From Maea johnstoni (taxonomy: Eukaryota; Annelida; Polychaeta; Spionida; Magelonidae): DNA of 64,000 nt. This document shows positions 1 through 12,400 of the stretch, one piece after another. The number at the start of each line of letters is the position of its first letter. Positions within the stretch are counted from its first letter, which is position 1. The position numbers were made by a program, and so were the translations under genes. The stretch lies in contig OZ012686.1 of NCBI GenBank assembly GCA_963942565.1, positions 31,646,212 through 31,710,211 on the forward strand. Reading direction: 5' to 3'. The notes under the pieces were generated by a model that worked only from the letters and a program-made list of their open reading frames with translations, did no database searches and was not told the DNA's origin.

Positions 1-439
1 ATACAGTGTGGAATCTGGAATTAACTTAGTTACAATTAGCATTATCAAAAAGATACTATGACTCAAAGGTATCTCTAACTGGAATTAGAATAACGAATTG
101 TGGCATTCTTGTCTTTCTAACATACCAGAGGCGTACATTTTCATGAAATCTCTAGATTCTCAGTGTGATTTATGAAGATACCATCCGAAAGATTTATTGC
201 TAGGGCAAAACTAGAAAATGAACTTTGGAAGTTGGATCCCTACCATTTTTGAGATATTCTCAAACTAAGAATAATGAAATTAAATGTATTTATCCTCCTC
301 CTAAACAGCTTTATCATTCAACTGAAAGAAAAATATCTTTGCAATTGTGAACTTATTTAATTTAATATCTATATAATTCAGAATAACTTCTGTAGTATTT
401 TTGAAACTAGTTGTTCATGTTCTTTTTACTTCCTTGCAG
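1..439 (+). other. VPS39 intron (3' part)
   Basis: AT-rich intron before the first visible exon. I see no upstream VPS39 exon and no repeat in it. Confidence 0.7.
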
Positions 440-478
440 CTTTACTATTGGAAAAATAGAGACTTTCATGAATTGCAG
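440..478 (+). CDS. VPS39: VPS39 exon a (first exon in window)
   Basis: The acceptor cttgcag precedes LYYWKNRDFHELQ and the donor gtatgt follows. It enters and leaves in phase 0. It matches the human segment LYFWKDREFHELQ in the CNH propeller. Thirteen codons is short but the match is unambiguous. Confidence 0.93.
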
Positions 479-3400
479 GTATGTGTGTTACATTGCCTAC
501 TTTATTCCTTAAATCTATAAAGTAACCAAAAAAGTTATTCCCTATCATGGAGTTACCGTGTACAGTGTCTTTATGCTGGTGTCTTCCTCAAGTAAAACTA
601 ACTACACATGATATTATGATGATAACATTATCTCAGTTGAATATTATACCTCTTCCATTGAAAAGTATTAAACCATCAACTACTATTTCAGCATGTCGGA
701 TCAGAATTACTGTAGTGTAGTATGAATAAAATCGTCATAAATATTTCATACTCATTCTCATGGGAACTCCATTTACAATTTAGATCTCTATCAGCTACTT
801 AGCCTCTTCAAATTCTTATACCATCTACATTTAATAGCCTATCTTATCAAAAGGGCAATTAACACTTCAGCTATGTCTTAGAAAATAGTTTGTTATGATA
901 AGATATGATCATTAGTCCAAAAATGTAAAAATTGAACATTTTTCAAGGAAATTTGTGCCTGTATAAAAAGGAGCTTTTCAGGAGACTGCCCATCCCAAAG
1001 ACAGGCTGGGCAGGTCCTGGCTAAGTCCCTCTCTCAGGGTATTGATAAGATAAAGGTAGACGTTGGTCATATCTTGCTCTGCCATACTGTATAACTGGTA
1101 ATTTTTACAGGCATTTAATTTTCACGCTCCCCATGATAGCGCCAAAATAACATCCTGCAAAAATATATCCTGCTTTTTATATGTGTAGTTTGAGTGCTTG
1201 AATGCACAAATTTAAGGTTGTACAAATACCCTCCAGCAGGGCTGTGAAGTGAAATTTTCAGCACTCAAAATTAATACTGTATACTGTATGTCAATCTTCC
1301 TCCATTTCCTCCATGTAATTCCAGCCTGACCTTGGTGTACCAGACATTCCTAAAGCCATGGCCTGGTGCAAGGACTCACTTTGTGTTGGTTTCAAGAGGG
1401 ACTACTTCTTGATAAAAGTAAGCTGCATCTATGATTATTCAGCAAATAATGAATTTAGATAAAGATTTCTTGACTTAACTGTCCTCATTACATTGCTCTT
1501 ACGTTACTCTTTTTAAACTTTGTTTGAACTTGAAATATCAGTTTTCGATTTTATTTCCAAATACTTCATAGAAAAAAAGAAAATAAGTTTATTAATACTT
1601 TTACCCAGTCTTGCTTAGATTTTCCTGTAAAAAGAATTAACTGGTTCTATATATACTTTTGATAATAAGTTTCATTCTGCACATATTCACAATGTATTCA
1701 ATAGAGAGTTATTTGCTTTGATCTTCTTCATTCTTCCTTCAAGCATTTTCTCTTAAATTCCCCCAGCTGAAAGGTATTAACAAAATAAATTGGTCAGACA
1801 TTTCGGTCTCCTGCATGGATGAGTGGGTTAAGTCTAACAGTCTTGTCAGCTTCATGACCATCGAAGTACATTTGTTCTGTGCTCTTTGGCAGCAGTTCCT
1901 TTGAATGTGCCAAAAGGACAACATGTCCCAAAACCTTGTCATCATGCACTGCATTGCCACACACAGTATAAGAAAACATTCACTTTTGTGCATTTTTTGT
2001 ACATCCTAAATAGGTGTACTTATTCAGTTTGCTGTTACTATACAGGCAACTTAAAGGAGTTATTTCCAACTGGCAAACATGTGTATTCATTCAGTTTTAT
2101 GTTATTATACCAGGTCTGCAAAGGCAATTTGAAATGAACTTATTTAGCTTGTTATTTCTATACCAGGTGACACACAATCAATTTGAAGTGTACTTATTTG
2201 TTTTTTTGTTACTATACCAGGTGAGCACAGGCAATTTGAAGGAGTTATTTCCGACCGGCAAACAGCTAGAGCCCACAGTCACAAGACTAGATGATGACAG
2301 GCTAGCTCTGGGCAGGGATGAAATGACCATCTTTATAGACTCCGAGGGAAATCCAACCCAGAAATATGCACTTACGTGGTCGGAAAACCCAATTGTTATG
2401 GGTAAGTGGTTAGAGGAGATATTTATTATTTTTGTTGGTATTGTTTTTGTTGTTTTAATGACTGATATTGTGGCTTGTGAAATTTTGGCGATGTAGAAAA
2501 TACCAAAAATTATAAAGTATATATATGTGAAGTCTGTGATGGCCTGATAGAAACAAATCTGTATATACACCATTTTGTGGGAGGGTTGTTCATGAAACCT
2601 TTAGATATTTGATCATTTAAGATTGTATTGAATGCCTGTATGTACCTACTTTTTGCTTACTGTTGGTATGAAAAAATTCAGTTTTCAGCCAAAATCAAAT
2701 AAAAACGGCATTTTACATGAAAATTGCATTTTTACGCACATACACAGAGCTTAGTTTACAAGAATTGAACCATTTTCTAAATAAGCTCCTGATTAATTTT
2801 ATGCTGGTGCTAATTGCTTTAACGTTTTCTCTTTTATTTTCTTTCAGCACATCACAAACCATACATTGTTGCAGTACTACCGAGATATGTGGAGATTAGA
2901 ACAATAGAACCTCGACTCATGATACAGAGTATCGAACTTTCAAAACCAAGGCTAATTTGTCAAGGAAGGTAGGAACAATGCTAATCATGGCGTATTGTTT
3001 TATCTATTAAACAAGAATTGTCCTATCATGTTTTAAATCATTTTGTGATTTGGATTTCTTAATATTGGAATAGTTATTGTTTGAGAATGCAGTTTGCATT
3101 GCAGAGAGGAAGAGAAGAGGTAGCTGATTAGCATATTTGTGTTTGTGCATTTCATTGGTACTGTGTATACAGCCTAGATAATTGTTTACTATTCCAATTA
3201 TTTTGTCATTACATCGATAATGTGTCTATTGCAATGAAGATTATTTACCATTCCATTATTATGTCATTTCAATGGTAATGTATTTATAGCTTAGAATATT
3301 ATTTACCACTCTTATTATTTTGTTATTTAACCATTATTTGCCATTCTTATCATTTTGTTGTTGTTATTTCCATGGTAATGTGTATATAGCATATATGATT

Positions 3401-6400
3401 GTTTGTTATTTCTATTATCTCATAATTTCAGTAGTAATGTTCACATAGTACTGTTAATGTTTTTTACCATACCTATTATGTTATCATTTCAGTGGTAATG
3501 TGCACATAGAACTGTTTATCTACTATTCCAATTATATTATCATTTCAGTGGTAATGTCTATATAGCCTCCAGTAATTATGTGTGGCGCCTGGCAAGCATG
3601 CCCATCACAGTACAAATCAAACAATTACTACAGAGCAAGGAGTTTGAGCTAGCCCTCATACTAGCTGTGAGTAAACTATCCCTATTACACCATGTAATTA
3701 GGAAAAGACTATATATAATGCATTAAGTATAATGATAGAAGTTTGAGCTAGCCCTCATACTAGCTGTGAGTAAAATATCCCTTTTACACCATGTAATGCT
3801 AGCGGTGCTTTTTTTGTATTTCAAAAATGAAATAATTGTATTTGGAAGATACTATATACATTGAATATGATGAAAGGAGTTTGAACTAGCCCTCATACTA
3901 GCTGTGAGTAATCTATATCCCTATTACACCCCTTAGTGCTAGTCGTGTTATGTTTTGGTGTATTTAAAAAATAAATCTGTATTTGTAAAAGACTATATGC
4001 ATTGTGACAAAAGGAATGACAAAAGGAGTATAAGCCAGCCCTAATACTAATAGTGAGTAAATTATACCTGTTATATTATCTAGTGCTATGCATGTGATTT
4101 GTTGTATGTTAAACATAAATTTGTGTTTGGAAAAGACTTTATACATTCAGTATGGCGAAAGAAGTTTGAGCTAGCCCTCACACCAGCTGTGAGTAATCTA
4201 TAGCCTGACAACATATAGTGCTAATCTTATGTTTTGGTGTATTTAAAAAATATTTTTTGGATAAGACTATAAGCATTTAGTATGACAAAAGTAGTTTGTG
4301 CTGGCTGTCATTTCAGTTATAAATAAACTATATATTCCTAGATCATATATCACTAGTCTGTGTTTGGTTTGGTGCATTTATGATAGTGCAATATTTTATA
4401 CGCTAAAACTTAACACAGTATACAATATTTTGTTTTTAATTGTTTATTTATATCTACAGATATATTATATACAGAGAATGTGAGATTCCTCATGTTTTTT
4501 TTCTCAATTTTCTTGCAGAAAATGACTGATGAAGAGGAAACTGAGAAGGAAAAGCGAATCCAGCGCATCAAAACCCTGTTTGCTTTTGACCTCTTCTCAC
4601 AGCATAGGTTTGAAGAATCACTGCAAACATTTGCTACGCTAGGCACTGGTAAGTGATGATTAAATTGCGTTGTGAAATCCATTCTTTTTCCAGATCACTG
4701 ATTATTGGTGAAATGCATTCATAAATATAAATTATGATAATTAAGAAAGTGTTATAATAAAACCTTTTATTTCAAGATATACCCAGGTCATTTGATATTT
4801 TATACGTTAGATACTTCTCCTACCAAAAAGTCAATTTCAAAGATAAACAGTATCGAGCATCAGAAATCTTTAGTCTTTTGTAAGAAATGTTTATTTTGGA
4901 CAACCTTAACCTTGCTGGGGTTGGATCGAACAAAGTGCTTGTGGCAGGTCGGTACAAGAGGACCAGTGTCATCATTCAGGCATTAAGAGTCAAGCTCATG
5001 AAGTATACTGTTTTTTTGTGCTGAATGCTCGATCTGTATGATAACCTTATTACGCTTATGCTATCCAGGCCAGCTGCATATCCTTCCAATACTATTTCCA
5101 GCTTATTTGTTGACCATATTTTATTATTATATTGTTATTTGTATCTTACATTGTTTCTTTAGATCCCTCTCATGTAATAGGACTGTATCCAGACTTGTTG
5201 CCTCAAGATTTCCGTAATCAGTTAGAATACCCTGACAGGCTACCAGATTTAGATGGTGGAGAACTAGAGAAGGGTCTCATGAACCTCATAGAATATTTAA
5301 CTCAGGTATGAATATTATACACCGTATGTTCAGTAAGTACTCTAAGCATGTTAATTTAGCCCCTGGTATTTCCTGTATCATTAGTCAATTTTCTGATCAG
5401 AGTATAATTAGGGCTGGATACCGTTAAGAAGTACCGGCACTGGTACTGGTATAGTTTCAAAAAAATACTGTACTGAACCATTTCATTCCTTTAAGATACT
5501 CTTAACGATACTAACCACCATGTATGTTCTCATTTATTAGGAATTACCTATGTATCTACTTCAAATCCTTATAACAACTTCATTTGTTAGCATATTGTGT
5601 TGAGAAGTGCAATTTACACTTCAGCTATTACCTAGAAGATGGTCAGTTGGTAAGATATTTGGTTAATACCCACAATTGAAAATTCTTCATAGAAATTTTT
5701 GCCTGTCCAAAAATGAGGTTTTCAGGAAACTGCCTGTCCAAAAGAAAGGCAGGATGGTTCCTGACTAAGTCCCTGGTCAGGCATCAACTACTACTGTGAT
5801 TTAATGATTACCTTGTATTTCTATCCCTTTCTTGCTATTATGTATTTTTGCTTTGTAGAAGCGTCATGAACTGATGAAGGATATCAATAAGGAGGTTGTT
5901 TCTTCGGCTATTGTTGAGGGCGGCACAACTATCAAATCCAAACGACAGCTGAGTCAGATCATTGACACAACACTTCTCAAATGTTACTTACAGGTAATAC
6001 CTTACATACTTTGCTCTTTTGACTGTTCTTAATATGTGTCAGAAATAATTTCATATCAAAACTTCTTACGTATAATATAGTGCACTGTTTTGTTTGACTC
6101 CCCGTTTCTTTAGTGTAAATTGTTATATGTATCTTTGGTTGAATCTTTTTGTCACATTTAGTCCTTAGAGATGATACAGGTCATTCCCTGTAAAAGTGAT
6201 TTTTGAAAAATTGCCATTTATGTTTTTTATAGAAATTTACATTTTTATGTTTAATTTAAGTTTACTCCACCAAAATGAATGAATGTTCATCCATGACTGG
6301 AGTCATCATGCCATCATGCCACTAGGCCTTACTGTGTTTAATATTGATATGTATATTGATACAGATAGGTCGTCTTGAAATAAAAAATCATTGCATGGGG

Positions 6401-9400
6401 GGTCCTCATGAAATAGAAATTCATTGCGTAGGGGGTCTAAAAATAAGCACGTTCCTCCCCCCCCCCTTTTTTTTGGAATAACCCTTATGTTATTTTCCGC
6501 TATTTATTGCAGACCAATGATGCCCTGGTGGCGCCACTGCTGCGGTTGAAGGATAACTGTTGCCATATTGAGGAAACGGAACGGGTTCTGAAGAAGCACC
6601 AGAAATATAGCGAGCTTATCATTCTCTATGAGAAGAAAGGACTGCATAGGAAAGCATTAGACTTATTACTACGGCAAGCCCAGAAGCCAGGCTCCCCTCT
6701 TAAGGGGCACGATAGAACAGTGCAATATCTCCAGAGATTAGGTACGTAATCGAAAATGTGGAGAGCGGCTGGCACAGCAAAATTTTATAAGGTATAAGAA
6801 TCTGCATCTCCAGAACTGAAGCTTTGTGGTAATGTGTAAAATAGTGGCATCAATAGCAAATCGAAGGTTTACCTTATAGCTTCCTGTTATTATTTACAAA
6901 AAATGGCATATTTGAAAGAGGCCTTCGTTCTCAATTTGAGATATTTTCTTTTCATCAATCAATACTCCTTATTGTTACAATGTGAATAACCAATGAGAGA
7001 AAAATTCCACAAAATCATTTATCTGTTTATTTATTTGGTGAATATTATTTAAAATCATATGTTTAAGTATCTGAGTGAGCGTTAGATAATCACTTAGATT
7101 ACCAGAAGTGTGAAAGGAATATGAAGCATGTGAGCCAATGTCCTATGTTTTCTCTATTGCAGGTTGTGACCATGTAGATATCATATTTGAATATGCAGGC
7201 TGGGTTCTGAAGGGACACCCTGATGACGGCTTAAAGGTAAGGTCTAGTTCAGCTTTAATTACAGAGTAAAGCATGTAACAGAGATAGGCTAACAACAGCA
7301 TGGAAATAGGGTCATATTTGAATATGCTGGGAAGGTGCTAAAGGATAGCTCTGAGGCAGCCTAAAGGTTAGGTTTAGGGTTACACCAGTGTTATAGGTAC
7401 ATTTAATATTTTAGGTATGTTTTAAAGGGATAGCCTGGTGATAAATCCGTAGGATATCAAGAGTTTGTAAAATCGCTGTATGAATATTATGTTATTTAAT
7501 CAGCTTGTTTCTGCAGTCGTTTTCCAAATGTAAATTTTGTATTTAAAGGTTATCACAAAAGAAGTAATGCCATTTAGGACAGTGTGAGAAGGTGTTGATT
7601 AAAGATGAACTTTAGCTTAATGTTGTATAAGCAAGATAGAATATATTTGACTGATTCTGCTTGATGTTGGGAGACAAAAGGTTTTTAAGTGCATAGAATT
7701 CTTGGTGGAATTTGCAACTGAACGTAAGCCTACTTGGGAATTACTCAAAATAAGTACAAATTACAAAAATACATGAAATTGACTGCCAGTTATGAATATT
7801 AAAAAAAAGATTTTTCAATTTAAAAAATTTGCCTGTTTCAAAGATATTATCGTAATAAGTCTGGCCTTTTTAGGATTACAGTTTAAGGCATAATAAATGG
7901 ATGTCCACAAGTCTTAAAGATAGGCCATGATCAGGGGTATTTGAGGGCTGTGCATGTATGTAAAGCATCGCAACATGCATTATTTGGTATTTATTTGCCT
8001 TTTTAATTTCAGATCTTCACAGAAGATATGCCTGAGGTGGACACCCTACCACGTGATAAAGTATTACAATACCTAGAGAAAACTGCACCTGATCTAGTTG
8101 TTCCATACTTAGTAAGTCCATGTACAGTGAAACATCTTGGGACCTGGGTAAAAGTGTTCACATTATAGGGGACGTTCACATCTCAGAGTTTTTTTCATAA
8201 TGTAAAAGATACAAATGGGACCATGAAAAAGTGTTCACAGTAGGAGGTGTTTACATCTCCAGGGTGTTCACTTTATTACAGGATATTAAGATTAATTGCT
8301 CCCTGTTTTTATTGGAAGTCAGTTTATAGTACTGGATGCAGTTATATTTGAAAATGAAAACATTTAATAGAATATATGAGAAGTTTTAGGGTAAATCTTT
8401 ATTCTAACTGATTCATAGTCACAGGAATGATATAAGAAAATGTTTGGATTTTTGGCTTATGGTAACTTGTGTCTTGCAGGAATATATTATCCTGACCTGC
8501 AATGAGGAATCAGCTGAGTTCCATAATATCCTAGCACTACAGTACAAAGAGAAGCTACACAGCCTCATGGGGGATTACCTGCAGACAATGCCTGAAGGTG
8601 GGTACTCTAGTTACCTTGGAATGTGCTCTGGATAGGTACTTATGTGCATAGTCTTAGTCAGCAGGGCGCTGGGCACCTAAACTCTCAAAAATCACCACTT
8701 AGGACATTCAAAACATTTTCGAGTAATTTTGTAAAATGTCATTTTCGAACATAAAATGAAATTTATTTCACACCAATTTAAATCCCATGACATTGTATAA
8801 GGATATTATGCCTTATTTCAGTAAATTCTGTATACCATGTTAATTTTGTGCTTATGGAATAATGTGCTCAGCAGGCAGCTGCCTTTGATTTCTCAGTTCA
8901 ATAATTACATACTGGTTTTGAATGAAAAGCTGTCATGTCAGCATGTTAAACGATCCTAGCATACAAATAAAATGTCCAAACACTTGCTTGCCTAAGTAAG
9001 TCTTGGCAGAAATTGCACAATCATCATCATTAGTACTCATTACCATCTTCATCACCGTCATGTTCAATGTCATTATAATCTTCATCATCATTAGCAATTT
9101 TATCAGCATTAGAATGGCCAGTTTCATGACAATATTGAGTTTACTAAGTATCCTTGACATCTTCATGTTGTGTCGTTTTCTCGAAACATGACTCTTTGAC
9201 TTAGCAATGAAATTGCTCCAGATATCTTAACTATCATTGTATTGTTTCTATCCATGGCTATGGAAAGTAATGTGCCTTTGAGCATGTTTACATGGAAAGG
9301 GTGCAATATCAAATGACAATATTATTATTATTATTTATTATTATTGTTTACAGGTCAGACGGCACCTAAAGCAGGCAAGGAACCTGGTGAGCTTGGTGTC

Positions 9401-12400
9401 CTGAGAACTAAACTCATCTTCTTCCTGGAGACCTCTCAGCAGTACGTCCCCGAGAGGCTATTGGCGCACTTCCCTTTTGATGGTAAGTCCAATAACCCAT
9501 TAATGCTTAAGAGTTACTCATGAAGTGTTTCTTAAAAAATTTTCATTGTTCAAGTCGAATTGCCATGAACAGCAGTGTTCCGATTGGATGCTAAGGATGA
9601 ATGTGTTAGATTAATATTTGTTCAAAAAGGGATATTGATATGCTCTTTTGTTGATGCCAAGTCTGATAGATATGATAGCCCCTAGCAGCCCCTCAGTAGC
9701 AGCCTGCCCGGCTAGGGGCTGGGCAGGCTGATGACAATACACAAAATTCTCCCCTTATGGGATCACTGAGAGAAAAAAGAGGACAGCATCCAATTCTTGG
9801 AGTGTATTACTTTCATATAAGTTAATATGTATGTGAGCCTTTAGTTCCCCTTTAAAACTGAATACCTATATGGGGTTAACTGCTAATGAGATCACTGTAT
9901 AACTGGTATTTTTACAGGCATTTAATTTTCACTATTTTCGTTCCCCCAATGATAGCACCAATGTAACATCTTTCATATAAATGTCTATATAGTAATAAAT
10001 ATACAGTTAAAGTGCTCGCATGCACACATTTTAAGTAGCTGTTAAGTAAAATATCTAGCACTCCAAATTAAAGCGATATACAGTACTTGACTGTGTTTTT
10101 ACTTCTTTTGCATGTTCTCTACTGCACACTATAATTCTACAACTTTATTTTAGGTTTTTTTGAGGAGCGAGCTCTATTACTGGGGAGATTAGGACGTCAT
10201 GAGCAAGCCCTTGCTATCTATGTTCATATAATCCAAGACACCACCATGGCAGAAGAGTGAGTAAGATTAGATAATATCTGAGAGAAAGAATCAACCAGCT
10301 GAGGTCAAAATAGTCTCGCGATCTGCCCTCATCTCAACCAGAGAAGGTGCGATAAATTGTACACATGCCAGGGTTCTGTTAAAAACCAAGTACCAAGTGT
10401 TGAGATATCTACAGTGATAATTTTTACTTCTATCCAGATTTTTTGCCTAAATAATTACGGCACATGTTAGGCATAAAGACAATCATTTTAATAGGCTTAT
10501 CTCTGCTATCAATTTCTGTCTCCGATATTTATCTTCATCAGGGTACATAGATGAAGTATAGACCGGTTTCCTTTCCTTCAGGGTTTCATCCTTTGGAAAT
10601 GTCAAAAGGATGAAACATATATTTTTTTTCAATTACTGAGGACTGATAGATGGGCGCTGATTAACATTTTACTCATAATTACTTCAAGGAGGTGCTGTAG
10701 TCAGAGATATAGTGCTACTGTTGGGCTGAATGTAGGGATGGATACCTCTAAGAACAAAACAGCAAAGTACTGGTATCGGTACCAATGAAATGAAACGGTT
10801 CTGTTCACGGTACCTAATTGCATTATTTCCTTACAAATATTGTTGTGAATGGCTAATTTAGGATCCTGGGCAATCTCTAATAAATGATAATGTCACAGTG
10901 ATAAGTATCGTTAAGAGATTCTTAAAGGAGTGAAACGGTACTATATGCTACTTTTTAGAGAGGTTATCTTACAGATACCTCTCTCATAGAATCACTATTT
11001 CCGTATCCCTCTACATCTTACATAACTTTCCTTCTAACAACCCTTCCTATTGGTCCATTCATCTCTGAGCTTGGAGACCACTTTTCTCATAATTCACTGA
11101 GTGACTGTGGTTCTAAAGCTGATTTATGTGTTCTATGTATCTATAACCTGAACCCTATTCATTTTTTTTTAAACTTTTTGGCTATATGTGTGTTTTAAAT
11201 GGATTTTAAAATCTGTCCTTCTGTTTTAGTAGGAGCCTTCCTATTGGTCCATTCAGTGCTTTCATCTTTGAGCATGGAGCCCACTTTTCTCATCATTAAC
11301 TGTGTGACTGTTGTTCTAAAGCGGATGTATGTGTTCTATGTATCTGCAACCTGAACCCTATTAAATTTTTTAAAAACTTTTTGGCTATATGTGTGTTTTA
11401 ATTGGATTTTATAAATCTGTCCTTCTGTTCTAGTTTTATTCTTTTTCCTATTAGGCATCTGGACAATTCAGTGTGTTAAGTCCAAATGTGGAAAAGGCAA
11501 AGTTCTGAATGACTATTTAGTAATTATGCTAATTCAGAGTTCATGGGGAGAGAGGGCCCCTCATTATATATTCAGACACAAGCTGAGAGGGTCATTAGCT
11601 GAAACCCCTGCTAAGTCCTAATTGCTGATTCTTAATCTTAAGTTCTGGTTTACTCAGTGGGTGCCGGTGATTTCCTTTCCTTTGATTTTTGTCTTTTCTT
11701 CCACTGTGTTAACCCCTTCCCTCCAAAGTGCAGTTGAATATTTCATGAAGGTCTGGTGGGCTAAGACACATCACTCAGTGAAGTTGGATCATCTTTCCTT
11801 AACCTCTGACCTCTCATGGCCCTCACCTTTAATTGATTACATTACAAATTACTTTTCAATAGATAGAACAAAGCTTACTGGGTTTAATGATTTGACTATT
11901 CCATTATATGATTTATGAATATCAAGTACAGGCAAATACACTCCATCCATAACAGTAGTTTATGTATAGATCTCATAACTGGCGTGGATAACAGCCTTTT
12001 TCTCATATTCACTTAGTGTCCCTGTGTCAGCTGATTCCATAAATGTCTCAATACATTTTAAAAATTCACAATAACAATAAAACAAAAAATGTCAGCTATT
12101 CCAATAAGTTTTTCTGATAGTCCTGCTATAGAATTTGTCAGATTAAGTAGTCTGATTCTTCTGATCTTAAAGTACACTATTTTCCAATATGTTGGTTGCA
12201 CTTTAACACTTTCAATGCTGAGGCTACATATCGTCCAAAGCACAAGGATGCAAAGATTTTTGAAAACCATCTAAACCCTGGCATGTTGGTGTTCATTAGA
12301 TAGCTCTCGCTGAGTACTCTTAGATGAGTACCCATGTGTCAGGGTTTCAGTAATTTATCAGGTTTTTTGCATCATTTTGAATTGGCAAAATTAGTTGCCA

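Larger units (their letters stand above)
479..1324 (+). other. VPS39 intron with two repeats
   Basis: Holds an interspersed repeat copy at about 850-1045 and a MITE at 1086-1290; the rest is plain AT-rich intron. Confidence 0.7.
5306..5858 (+). other. VPS39 intron with two repeat copies
   Basis: Contains a hAT-like fragment starting TAGGGCTGGATACCG near 5408 and a copy of interspersed repeat C at about 5600-5790. Confidence 0.6.

Noticed and set aside
1886-2137. Independent small gene upstream of exon c
   Set aside because: Its only meaningful residues are the duplicated exon start GNLKELFPTGKH; the rest is intron.
9003-9191. Hydrophobic open frame rich in Ile and Phe
   Set aside because: It comes from the degenerate catcat/ttcatc tract in a VPS39 intron.
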